Assembly (NCBI RefSeq): GCF_013364275.1
Contig: NZ_CP054932.1
Span: 3,720,001-3,784,000 of the forward strand
Direction: 5' to 3'
From: Actinomadura sp. NAK00032
Lineage (GTDB): Bacteria; Actinomycetota; Actinomycetes; Streptosporangiales; Streptosporangiaceae
DNA length: 64,000 nucleotides
The notes under the pieces were generated by a model. That model was not told the DNA's origin. It saw only the letters and a program-made list of their open reading frames with translations, and searched no databases. The translations under genes were made by a program, and so were the position numbers. This document shows, one piece after another, positions 50,808 through 58,021 of this stretch; position 1 is the first letter of the stretch; each line of letters starts with the position of its first letter.

Positions 50808-51646
50808 CGGACGGTGAACCCGGCGTCGACGGTGAGCACCGCGCCCGTGACGCGGACCGCGTCGTCGCCCGCCAGCCACAGCGCGGCGGCGGCGACGTCG
50901 GCGGGCTCGACCAGCGCGTTCATCGGCTGGTCGCGCAGGAACAGCTCCTCGTACCCGTCGTCCGGCAGCCGCAGCGACCGCGCGATCTCGGCCAGCATCC
51001 GGCCCTCGACCAGCGGGTCGTCGCGCACCGAGCCCGGGCAGAGCGCGTTGACCCGCACCCGGTGCGGCGCGTAGTCCAGCGCCGCCGCCCGGGTCAGCCC
51101 GACCAGGCCGTGCTTGGCGGTCACGTACGCGGCGAAGTCCCGGTACCCGACCAGCCCGGCCGTCGAGGCGACGTTGACGATGCTCCCGGACCGGCGGGCC
51201 ACCATGACCGGCGCGACCGCCTTGGTCATCCGCCACGCCCCGGACAGGTCGACGTCCAGCATGAGCGCCCAGTCCGGCTCGGCGATCTCGTGCACCGGCG
51301 CTCCGGAGGGAGCCGCGATGCCCGCGTTGTTGACCAGCACGTCCACGGTGCCGAACCGGTCGAGGGCCGTGTCCACCGCCGCCCCCACCGCCGCCGGGTC
51401 GCGCACGTCGACGGCCGCGCTCAGGACCGCCGCGCCCTCGCGCTCGCACAGCTCGGCGGTGTGGTCGAGCTGCTCGCGGCTGCCGAGCGGGTAGCCGACG
51501 CCGGGCAGGTCGGCGGCGATGTCGAGCAGCGCAAGGTCGGCCCCCTCCCGGGCGAACCTGACCGCGCACTCCCGGCCGATCCCGCGCGCCGCCCCGGTGA
51601 GGATCACGGTCCTGCCCGCGAGCGCCGAGGCCCCGTCCCCGCTCAT
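50804..51646 (-). CDS. SDR oxidoreductase resembling mycofactocin-coupled dehydrogenases
   Basis: A 280-residue short-chain dehydrogenase: TGAARGIG, NNAG, catalytic Ser in NVASTAGL, YVTAKHG. After beta-strand 2 it has an insertion (DIAADLPGVGYPLGSREQLD to DVRD) that matches the carveol-dehydrogenase-like, mycofactocin-coupled SDR subgroup, in which NAD is non-exchangeable and re-oxidised by mycofactocin. No mycofactocin genes are in the window. Lying between a TEII and the Thr-like A-T gene (4-bp overlaps on both sides), it probably oxidises a hydroxyl or reduces a carbonyl of a precursor; substrate unknown. Confidence 0.82.
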   Translation of the reverse strand: MSGDGASALAGRTVILTGAARGIGRECAVRFAREGADLALLDIAADLPGVGYPLGSREQLDHTAELCEREGAAVLSAAVDVRDPAAVGAAVDTALDRFGTVDVLVNNAGIAAPSGAPVHEIAEPDWALMLDVDLSGAWRMTKAVAPVMVARRSGSIVNVASTAGLVGYRDFAAYVTAKHGLVGLTRAAALDYAPHRVRVNALCPGSVRDDPLVEGRMLAEIARSLRLPDDGYEELFLRDQPMNALVEPADVAAAALWLAGDDAVRVTGAVLTVDAGFTVR

Positions 51647-52359
51647 GCGCCCGCGAGGGCCCGCAGCAGCGCGCCCGGGTCGTCGGCCAGGTACATGTGG
51701 CCGCCGGGCAGCTCGCGGTAGGCGAAGTCCGCGCTGGTGACCGTCCGCCACTGCCGCGCGTGCTCCGCGGTGACGAGCGCGTCGTCCGCGCCGCGCAGCG
51801 ACGTCACGGGGACGCCGATGGGCTCGTCCGAGGACGGCTTGTAGTTCTCGTGCATCGCCACGTCCGCGCGCAGCGAGGGGAGCAGCAGCTCCCGCAGGGC
51901 CGGATCGTCGAACGCGGCGTGCCGGTAGCCGGCGAACTGCTGGACGCGGGCGAGGAACTCGTCGTCGGACAGGCCGGTGGCCCGGTCGTCGCGTCCGGTG
52001 TTCGGCCCGGGGGAGCCGCTGACGTACAGGTGCGCGAGCCCCGGATGGCCGCGTCCCGCCAGCTCGCGCGCGATCTCGTAGGACAGCACCGCGCCGAGGC
52101 TGTGCCCGAACAGACCGAACCTGGGGACGTCCTTGGTGAGCGCCGCGACCTCGTCCGCGAGCCGGGCGGCGGCCTCCGCCACGTCGGTGAACGGCTCCTC
52201 GGTGAACAGCTCCTCGCGCCCGGGGAGCTGCACCGGGAGCACGGTGAGGCCGTGGCTCGGCCGGCTCCTCCACGCCCGGTAGAACCCGGCGCCGCTCCCG
52301 GCGAACGGGAGGCAGACGAGGGGTGGCGGGGCCGCCGATCCCGTTGCCGGTTCCGACAT
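51643..52359 (-). CDS. Type II thioesterase (Thr-operon copy)
   Basis: A 238-residue protein with CLPFAGSG (16-23), GHSLG elbow (S87) and GGHMYLADD late His. SD AGGAAGG. It is the third TEII of the cluster and overlaps the SDR by ATGA. It probably services the carrier of the Thr-like A-T protein. The catalytic Ser argues for hydrolysis or editing rather than a Cys-type aminoacyl shuttle. Confidence 0.88.
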   Translation of the reverse strand: MSEPATGSAAPPPLVCLPFAGSGAGFYRAWRSRPSHGLTVLPVQLPGREELFTEEPFTDVAEAAARLADEVAALTKDVPRFGLFGHSLGAVLSYEIARELAGRGHPGLAHLYVSGSPGPNTGRDDRATGLSDDEFLARVQQFAGYRHAAFDDPALRELLLPSLRADVAMHENYKPSSDEPIGVPVTSLRGADDALVTAEHARQWRTVTSADFAYRELPGGHMYLADDPGALLRALAGA

Positions 52360-52370
52360 CGCCTTCCTCC

Positions 52371-53153
52371 CTAGTACGTGCGGGGCTGGTAGGTGCGGGT
52401 TCGCGCGCCGGTCCCGGGCCGCGGGGGACCGGTCGGCGGGGGACCGGTCGGCGGGGGACCGGGCTCCGGGGGCTCGTCCCGTGCGGCCGCCGGCGCCGAT
52501 GCGGCGGGCGCCTCCGCGAGCCGGCCCATGAGGTCCGCGACATCGCGGTGGCCCGGGCGCGCGCCGCGGGCGAACGCCCTGCGCACCCGCTCGCGGACGT
52601 GCGGCTCCTGCTCCTGGCTGAGCTTGAACATGCCGTCCACCCGGGTGACGGCGATCCGGAACGCGCCGACGCCCGGCAGGATGCGGCGGAAGTAGCCCTC
52701 CGAGTCCGCCATGGACCAGCCCGTCCCGAACTCGCCCTCGAAGGCTCGCACGGTCGCCCGCACGGTCGCCAGCGTCTCGTCCGCGGACTCCGCGCGGCGC
52801 AGCGTCCCGCGCACGTGGACGGCGGTGAAGTCCCAGGTCGGCGCGGCGGGCGTCGTCCCGTACACGGTGGGCGAGACGTAGCCGTGCGGGCCGGTGAACG
52901 TCGCGACGACGGGGGTACCGGAGCGGAGCGCGGCCCAGTGCGGGTTCGCCCGGTTCATGTGGCCCCACAGCACGCCGCCGACCAGGTCGTCCGGCGGGGC
53001 GGGCAGGCGCGGGTCCAGGATGACCGGCACGTGGGTCACGTTCGGCGGCTCCGCCTCCGGTCCGCCGCTCACCAGCTGGCAGAGCGGATTGCGGCGGACG
53101 AGCTCGACCGTCCACGACGCGTCGGGCTCGCGATAGACGGACGGCACGTACAC
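52371..53153 (-). CDS. Piperazate synthase (KtzT/PzbB type heme enzyme)
   Basis: A 260-residue protein with a GTG start at 53153 and SD GAGAGGAG. MYVPSVYREPD, WTVELVRRNPL, VTHVPVILD and GHMNRANPHWAAL are the hallmarks of the PaiB/'FMN-binding negative regulator' family, which includes KtzT, the heme enzyme that closes the N-N bond of N5-hydroxyornithine to give L-piperazic acid. The conserved His residues at 65 and 72 include the expected heme ligand. Paired with the ornithine N-hydroxylase at 37209 this completes the Pip pathway. The last 50 residues are an unusual Pro/Gly/Thr-rich tail built from a tandem repeat. First gene of the minus-strand operon, under the palindrome at 53224. Confidence 0.9.
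   Translation of the reverse strand: MYVPSVYREPDASWTVELVRRNPLCQLVSGGPEAEPPNVTHVPVILDPRLPAPPDDLVGGVLWGHMNRANPHWAALRSGTPVVATFTGPHGYVSPTVYGTTPAAPTWDFTAVHVRGTLRRAESADETLATVRATVRAFEGEFGTGWSMADSEGYFRRILPGVGAFRIAVTRVDGMFKLSQEQEPHVRERVRRAFARGARPGHRDVADLMGRLAEAPAASAPAAARDEPPEPGPPPTGPPPTGPPRPGTGARTRTYQPRTY
52423..52460. repeat. 15-bp tandem repeat in the piperazate synthase C-terminus
   Basis: About 2.5 copies of GGGGGACCGGTCGGC, in frame, coding PTGPP repeats on the minus strand. Copies start at 52423 and 52438 with a partial third. The multiple of three keeps the frame, so copy number could vary without breaking the gene. Confidence 0.75.
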
Positions 53154-53223
53154 GTGGCGCTCCTCTCCGGCTCGGGGACGCGGGGCCGCGGCTGCGGTGG
53201 AGCCGCCGGCCGGTGCCCGGCGG

Positions 53224-53241
53224 TGTCCCGTCGACGGGACA
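53224..53241. promoter_or_regulatory. Cluster palindromic operator, copy 3 (perfect)
   Basis: TGTCCCGTCGACGGGACA is a perfect 18-bp palindrome, 71 bp upstream of the piperazate synthase start, in the 100-bp gap after the beta-trefoil gene. It is the reference copy for those at 3540 and 10835. Confidence 0.75.
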
Positions 53242-53253
53242 GCCGCGGGTCCT

Positions 53254-53703
53254 TCACCTGGCGCGGGTGAACCGCCACGGCGCGGCCCCCTCGTCCGGCG
53301 CCATCGGGGTCAGCGCGGTGCGGAGCGGGTCGGCCGAGCCGGGGTCGAGGCCGAGGGCCAGGTCCCCGGAGCGGCGGCCGGAGGCGACGATCAGGAACTC
53401 CGACGGCGCCCCCGCCGGTTCGAGCCGCCACTCCCGGGGCTTCGGCCAGCCGCCGACGAGCGCGCCGGCCTCCGGGTCGCCCGGCGGGAACCCCAGGAAT
53501 ATCCCGTGCTCCACATTGCAGATCACGACGCTCCTGCGGGAGAAGGCCCGCACCTCCCACCGGGACTCCCCGGGACGCCCGGTCTCCGGCCGGAGCAGGG
53601 CGCCGCGGCCCGGGGCGGCGTCCCCGGTGGGCAGCATGAGGAATTGGTCGGCGGAATCAATGCTCCTGCTGATCGCATAGATTCCGTTGGAGATGGCGGC
53701 CAT
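53254..53703 (-). CDS. Small beta-trefoil-like protein (I66 inhibitor/lectin type)
   Basis: A 149-residue protein; start 53703 has GGAG six bases upstream. Its three-fold pattern (GIYAISRSIDSADQFLMLP; WEVRAFSRRSVVICNVEHG with IFLGFPPGD; PREWRLEP with FLIVASG; APWRFTR) resembles beta-trefoil proteins such as the I66 serine-protease-inhibitor family or ricin-type lectins. No signal peptide is visible, so it is cytosolic unless exported otherwise. It lies inside the cluster between the regulator at 53829 and the piperazate synthase operon. A role is not evident; protease inhibition or ligand binding would be guesses. Confidence 0.6.
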   Translation of the reverse strand: MAAISNGIYAISRSIDSADQFLMLPTGDAAPGRGALLRPETGRPGESRWEVRAFSRRSVVICNVEHGIFLGFPPGDPEAGALVGGWPKPREWRLEPAGAPSEFLIVASGRRSGDLALGLDPGSADPLRTALTPMAPDEGAAPWRFTRAR

Positions 53704-53729
53704 GGCTGGCTCCGATTCCGGGTCGGCTT

Positions 53730-53755
53730 GATCACGTCCATGAAATGCCGTGATC
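53730..53755. promoter_or_regulatory. Inverted repeat upstream of the beta-trefoil gene
   Basis: GATCACG (53730-53736) and CGTGATC (53749-53755) form a perfect 7-bp inverted repeat with 12-base spacer in the 125-bp gap between the response regulator stop and the trefoil start, 27 bp upstream of the latter. It may be a regulator site or a weak hairpin. Confidence 0.45.
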
Positions 53756-53828
53756 CGGTCGGCCGGGAACCGCGGCGTCCACATACGGTCAGCCCGCTTG
53801 CGCCGCGGCCCGGCAGCGGGAAAAGAAT

Positions 53829-54443
53829 TCAGGGAATCCAGCCCGCCTCGGTGGCGATGCGCACGGCGTCCACCTTGTTCCGCGCGTTCAGTTTGACCAC
53901 GACCGAAGTCAGATAATTGCGTATGGTGCCGACGGACAGCTGCAGGGCGGCGGCGATCTCGCTGGGCTCGGCGCCCTGCGCGACGTGCTTGAGCACCTGC
54001 CCCTCGCGTTCGGACAGCGGGTTGTCCCCGACGTCCCAGGCGCTCAGCGCGAGCTGCGGGTCGATGATCCGGCGGCCGGAGGCCACCTCCCGGACGGTCT
54101 CGGGCAGCCGCTCCGGCGGCGTCGTCTTGAGCAGGAAGCCCGCCACCCGCACCGAGAGCGCGCGGCGGATCACCCCGGGCCTGGCGATCCCGGTGAGGAT
54201 CACCGTGCGGCACGACGGCAGGGTGTCCTGCAGCCGCGTCGCCACGGTGAGCCCGTCGACGCCGGCGATGTCGAGATCGATGACCGCCACGTCCGGAAGG
54301 CACTCCCGCGCCGCCGGGACGACGAGGTCGCCGCGGTCCACGCTGGCCACGACGCGCATGTCGTGCTCGGTCTCCAGCAGGGCGGCCAGTGCCCCGCGGA
54401 TCATGTCCTGGTCCTCGGCGAGGAGTACCTTCAACGCCCGCAT
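53829..54443 (-). CDS. NarL/LuxR-family response regulator
   Basis: A 204-residue protein: receiver domain (acidic pair E10/D11, phospho-acceptor D56 in VAVIDLDIAG, Lys in AGFLLKTTPP) and C-terminal LuxR HTH (LSEREGQVLKHVAQGAEPSE, VGTIRNYLTSVVVKL). Similar to DesR-type regulators. No sensor kinase is adjacent, so it is an orphan here. SD AAAGG. A cluster-situated pathway regulator is likely; NarL proteins bind inverted repeats, so it is one candidate for the shared palindrome. Confidence 0.88.
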   Translation of the reverse strand: MRALKVLLAEDQDMIRGALAALLETEHDMRVVASVDRGDLVVPAARECLPDVAVIDLDIAGVDGLTVATRLQDTLPSCRTVILTGIARPGVIRRALSVRVAGFLLKTTPPERLPETVREVASGRRIIDPQLALSAWDVGDNPLSEREGQVLKHVAQGAEPSEIAAALQLSVGTIRNYLTSVVVKLNARNKVDAVRIATEAGWIP

Positions 54444-55004
54444 TGCATACCTTTGGGTGCGACCGGTGCCGCGCTGGGCACCCGGGATGGAGGGCTCGGA
54501 ACGGGCTGCCGGCGCAGGCCCGCCGGAACGGTCCCGTGACGCGCGGGACCGCCGGGACCCTGCTCGGCGGAGTGCGGCCGGAACCGTCGTCCGGCGCGGG
54601 CGGTACTCGTGGGCGGGCTGGGGGCGGCCCCGCTCGCGGGCGGCCCCGCCGGCGTGCGGGCACGGCCGCCGGCCCCTCAGTCGGGCCGGTCGCGAGGCGA
54701 CTGCACCGGTGCCGGCCGGACCACTCTCGTCCCCATCACCATTTCGTCCCCCGTAATGGCACGCACGGTAACTTGATAAAGCGTGGCTTTGCGGCCTGCT
54801 TTATCGTTCATTTCGTATCATGGGCGACTTGTGCCGAGCCATGATGTGACCGAAAGCGGACACCGGGAACTCTTGCCGGAATTGATAGCGTGGCTCAACA
54901 TTTTCCGGTCTCGGCCGGAAAAGAGGAAAACGCCGCTCAGTCGCCGGGTGGAAGCCCGGCGGCGAACGGTTGTCGAATATTCGGTTAGCCGATCGGATCG
55001 CTCG
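54444..55004. promoter_or_regulatory. 561-bp intergenic region upstream of the response regulator
   Basis: I find no convincing gene. It contains two symmetric elements: GATAAAGC/GCTTTATC (54775-54782 and 54798-54805, 15-base loop) and TTTTCCGG/CCGGAAAA (54901-54908 and 54915-54922, 6-base loop). The stretch 54755-54930 is clearly AT-richer than its surroundings and probably holds the regulator promoter; the second hairpin may also end the ABC operon that stops at 55005, though a T-tract is lacking. Confidence 0.5.
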
Positions 55005-55850
55005 TTATCCGACCCGTTGCAGCGCCTTTTCGCGGTACTCGGCGACGCGCGCTCCCGATTCGCGCCGGGCCATCCGGCTCAGCACCAGCGGGGCGACCAG
55101 CAGGCCGGCCACCGCCCACGCGCCGAGCACCCCCGCCGTCTCCAGGTGCCGCCACGACTGGTCCAGCTCGACCCGCGCCATCGCGTCCGGCAGCAGTGCC
55201 GACCGCATGCCGAGGCCGAGCCAGTAGACCGGGAACACCTGCGCGATCCCCTGCAGCCACCCGGGCAGCGCGGTGATCGGGTAGAAGACCCCGGAGATCG
55301 AGACCACCGCCAGCACCGGGAGCGTGACCGCCCCGGCGGCGCGCGGGCTCGGCACCAGCGCGCCGAGCGCCGCGCCGATCGACTGGGTCGCCACCAGCCC
55401 GAGCAGCAGGACCCAGAGCAGCGTGAGCCAGGCGCCGGCGGAGCCGAGCCGCAGCCCCGACACCATGAACGCGCCGGGCACCAGCAGGATCAGCAGGTAG
55501 GCCACCACGCATCCGGAGGTCATGAACAGCTTGCCGATGAAGTAGGCGCGGATGCCGTGCGGGGTGGCCCGGGCCCGCAGCAGCGTGCCGTCCTCCCGCT
55601 CCACGGTCAGGTACTGCATGACCACGATCAGGCCGAGCGCGACAAACATGCCGAGGACGCTCGGCAGCACGAGCGAACCCAGCTCGACCCCGGTGTCCCG
55701 GAACTCGCGGTGCCGGTAGAAGAAGATCGCCACCAGCGTCAGCACCGGCCAGAGCAGCTGGTTGATCAGCTCGGCCCCCTGGAAGGCCTGCCGCAGCTCG
55801 ATCATCCCGCGGGCGAACCCCGATCTGATCGCCGTGCCGTTCGCGCTCAT
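55005..55850 (-). CDS. ABC-2 type transporter permease
   Basis: A 281-residue membrane protein with about six hydrophobic spans (LLWPVLTLVAIFFY, SVLGMFVALGLIVVMQYL, CVVAYLLILLVPGAFMVSG and others) and the ABC-2 segment FYPITALPGWLQGIAQVFPVYW. It overlaps the ATPase by ATGA, forming a DrrAB-like two-component exporter. Likely role: export of, or self-resistance to, the cluster peptide. Confidence 0.88.
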   Translation of the reverse strand: MSANGTAIRSGFARGMIELRQAFQGAELINQLLWPVLTLVAIFFYRHREFRDTGVELGSLVLPSVLGMFVALGLIVVMQYLTVEREDGTLLRARATPHGIRAYFIGKLFMTSGCVVAYLLILLVPGAFMVSGLRLGSAGAWLTLLWVLLLGLVATQSIGAALGALVPSPRAAGAVTLPVLAVVSISGVFYPITALPGWLQGIAQVFPVYWLGLGMRSALLPDAMARVELDQSWRHLETAGVLGAWAVAGLLVAPLVLSRMARRESGARVAEYREKALQRVG

Positions 55851-56785
55851 CGGACCGGCTCCTTCGCGTCCGCCTCGTCGCCGGCGGCCCGGATCTCCTC
55901 GCCGGACTCGGCCCGGTGCACCAGGGCCAGATAGGTGTCCTCCAGCGACGACGGCCGGACCGCCAGGCCGGAGATGTCGTCGCCGTGCTTCTTGAACAGG
56001 TCGTGGACGAACCGGGTCGAGTCCTTCGTGGAGCGCACGTAGCGCTGGCCGTCCAGGGTCCAGTGCACCTCGTCCTCGCCGACGATCTGCTCGGCCAGCT
56101 CGTCGGCGGTGCCGTCGGCGATGATGCGGCCGCGGTCGAGGATCACGATCCGGTCCGCCAGCTTCTCCGCCTCGGCCAGGTCGTGCGTGGTGAGCATGAT
56201 GGTGGTCGCGCCCTCCGCGGACAGCTCGGCGATCAGCTCGTGGAACTCGCGGCGGGCCTGCGGGTCGAACCCGGCGGTCGGCTCGTCCAGGAACAGCAGC
56301 TCCGGGCGGCCGACCATGCCGATCGCCACGTCCAGCCGCCGGCGCTGCCCGCCGGACAGCATCCGCACCTGCTTGTCGGCGTGCGCGCCCAGCCCGACCA
56401 CGCCGATCAGCTCGGCGGCGTTCCACGGCCGCCGCACCTCGGGGGTGGAATGGCCGGCGTAGTACGTCCCGAGGTGGGCCAGCAGCTCGCGTACCCGCCA
56501 TCTGCCGTGGTCGCGCCAGGACTGCAGGACGATGCCGACGCGGGCGCGCCAGTCCTCGTCGCCGTGCGCGGGGTCGGCGCCCAGCACCTCGACGCGGCCG
56601 GCGGAGCGCCGCCGGAACCCTTCGAGGATCTCGATCGTGGTCGTCTTGCCGGCCCCGTTGGGCCCGAGCATGGCCAGCACCTCGCCCCGGCGGGCCTCGA
56701 AGGTGACGCCTTCGAGCACGTCGGTGGTGCCGTAGCGCATGCGCAGCCCATCGGCCCGGAGGACGATGTCCCCGTTCGGTCTCAT
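55847..56785 (-). CDS. ABC transporter ATP-binding protein (DrrA-like)
   Basis: A 312-residue ATPase: Walker A GPNGAGKTTT, signature LSGGQRRRLDVA, Walker B LLFLDEP, H-loop TTHDLAEAEKLAD. A C-terminal extension of about 90 residues (LAEQIVGEDEVHWTLDGQRY onward) is typical of DrrA-type drug exporters. Partner of the permease at 55005. The start at 56785 lies 30 bp after the Clp-N gene, so the four genes 57552 to 55005 are probably one operon. Confidence 0.92.
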   Translation of the reverse strand: MRPNGDIVLRADGLRMRYGTTDVLEGVTFEARRGEVLAMLGPNGAGKTTTIEILEGFRRRSAGRVEVLGADPAHGDEDWRARVGIVLQSWRDHGRWRVRELLAHLGTYYAGHSTPEVRRPWNAAELIGVVGLGAHADKQVRMLSGGQRRRLDVAIGMVGRPELLFLDEPTAGFDPQARREFHELIAELSAEGATTIMLTTHDLAEAEKLADRIVILDRGRIIADGTADELAEQIVGEDEVHWTLDGQRYVRSTKDSTRFVHDLFKKHGDDISGLAVRPSSLEDTYLALVHRAESGEEIRAAGDEADAKEPVR

Positions 56786-56815
56786 CGGCTCCCCTTTCAG
56801 GTGGGGGTCGGCGGC

Positions 56816-57301
56816 CTACCGGTCGGCCTTGGGAAGGGCGGCCCGGGTGCGCGCCCTGAGCTCGTCCCGGTCCACTCCGGCGAGGGCGAGCGCGCGCGGC
56901 ACCGTGCCGGCCTTGAGCTCCAGCAGCCCGAGCAGGATGTGCGCTGGACGCAGGTCCTTCTTGTCGTCGACCGCCGCCATCCCGCGCTCCAGCACGAGCT
57001 TGGCGGACTCGCTCGCGTCGGAGGGCCTGCGGATCGACTTGCGCGGCCGCAGCACGTCCCGGTCGGTGACCGAGATCCCGGCCGCGCCGAGGCCCTCCTC
57101 GAACTCGCGCTGCAGCGCGTCCGTGATCGTCTGGTAGTCGAGCCCGGCCGAGTCCAGCAGTTCGCGGACGGTGTCCTCCGGCTCGCGGGCGACGGCGAGG
57201 AGCAGGTGCTCCGCCTCGATGCCCTTCGAGCCCATCGCCTGCGCCTCGGCCGCCGCGCGCTCCATGACCGTGTGCATGTACATGCCGAAGATCTGCGGCA
57301 T
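56816..57301 (-). CDS. Clp N-terminal (R) domain protein
   Basis: A 161-residue protein with start MPQIFGMYMHTVMERA at 57301, sharing a base with the upstream stop (TGATG). It has two Clp-N repeats (AEAQAMGSKGIEAEHLLLAV; LVLERGMAAVDDKKDLRPAHILLGLL) and no AAA+ domain. Stand-alone Clp-N proteins next to a small HTH protein are common in actinobacteria; the pair probably acts as sensor and regulator, with the Clp-N part binding a peptide or metabolite. Located with an ABC exporter. Confidence 0.8.
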   Translation of the reverse strand: MPQIFGMYMHTVMERAAAEAQAMGSKGIEAEHLLLAVAREPEDTVRELLDSAGLDYQTITDALQREFEEGLGAAGISVTDRDVLRPRKSIRRPSDASESAKLVLERGMAAVDDKKDLRPAHILLGLLELKAGTVPRALALAGVDRDELRARTRAALPKADR

Positions 57302-57552
57302 CACGTTCTCCTTCGCAGCCGCACACCCGCGGCGATCAGCCGCTTGGCGTGCTTCTTGTGCACGGCCTGGCGCGTCACGCCGAGCGCCTCGGCCACCTCG
57401 GACCAGCTCCACCCGGCCCGCATGGCCCGCTCGACCGCCGCGTCCTCGATCCGGTCGGCCAGCCTGCGCATGGCGACCACGGCCGCGAGCTGCTCGCCCG
57501 GGTCCTGGCGCTCATCCGGGTCCGGCGAGGCGGGCACCTTGGTTCCCGTCAT
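57301..57552 (-). CDS. Small helix-turn-helix regulator (Clp-N partner)
   Basis: An 83-residue protein with HTH WSWSEVAEALGVTRQAVHKKHAKRL at about 48-72, basic at its end. The start ATG 57552 has no Shine-Dalgarno; instead a near-consensus TTGACA (57583-57588, minus strand) and a TAGGTT -10-like box put transcription at or within a few bases of the ATG, so the mRNA is probably leaderless. Two palindromes overlap this promoter and suggest autorepression. It heads the operon with the Clp-N protein and ABC exporter. Confidence 0.8.
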   Translation of the reverse strand: MTGTKVPASPDPDERQDPGEQLAAVVAMRRLADRIEDAAVERAMRAGWSWSEVAEALGVTRQAVHKKHAKRLIAAGVRLRRRT

Positions 57553-57555
57553 GCG

Positions 57556-57597
57556 AGCAACCTAGGTTGCTTATCCGGCGGTTGTCAACCTAGGTTG
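57556..57597 (-). promoter_or_regulatory. Twin AACCTAGGTT palindromes over a leaderless promoter
   Basis: AGCAACCTAGGTTGCT (57556-57571) is a perfect 16-bp palindrome; CAACCTAGGTTG (57586-57597) repeats its core. Centres are 28 bp apart. They overlap a minus-strand TTGACA (57583-57588) and the AACCTA/TAGGTT box (57559-57564), and the first ends 4 bp from the start codon. A strong autoregulation candidate for the adjacent HTH protein. Confidence 0.8.
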
Positions 57598-57603
57598 CTA
57601 GAC

Positions 57604-58021
57604 GTTCGGCGGGCGTGACGAATCGCTGGCGCTGTGTGACAATCGGTGCCCGCGGCCCCCTCCCGGCAGGCCGCCCGCGGGCATGAATCTTTCACGCGGA
57701 ACACATGAAATAATCAATGGTATATGCGGCGTTTGCTATTGCATGATGATCAGGTGCATCGATCGAGGGACAAATGCGGACGGCGGCGGCGCCCCGGGGT
57801 GACGATCGCGCGTCAGGTTTTCCGCACTGCGCACCGGCGCCGGACGAAACCGCATTTGTAGGCCCAGTTGTAACGCATCTTGCCGGCCCGGCCCGCCGAT
57901 ATGGCGGCGGGGTCGCCGACCTCAAACGCGCGAAAACGCGGGTTCGCATCCCGCCGGGGCGACGCGCCCCGGCGCCCGTTCCGGTGCATCTTCGACAAGC
58001 GATCCCCGCGAGGAGGGGACC
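57604..58021. promoter_or_regulatory. Intergenic region upstream of the LmbU-family gene
   Basis: About 420 bp without a supported gene. 57685-57775 is markedly AT-richer (TATATG, TGCATGATGATCA) and 57770-57960 is GC-rich. It must hold the promoter of the activator at 58022. No cluster palindrome is present; a lone AGGGACA half occurs near 57765. Confidence 0.5.

Noticed and set aside
54901..54922. TTTTCCGG/CCGGAAAA hairpin as a firm rho-independent terminator of the ABC operon
   Set aside because: On the minus strand the stem is followed by ATGTTG rather than a T-tract; it is kept only as a symmetric element in the intergenic entry.
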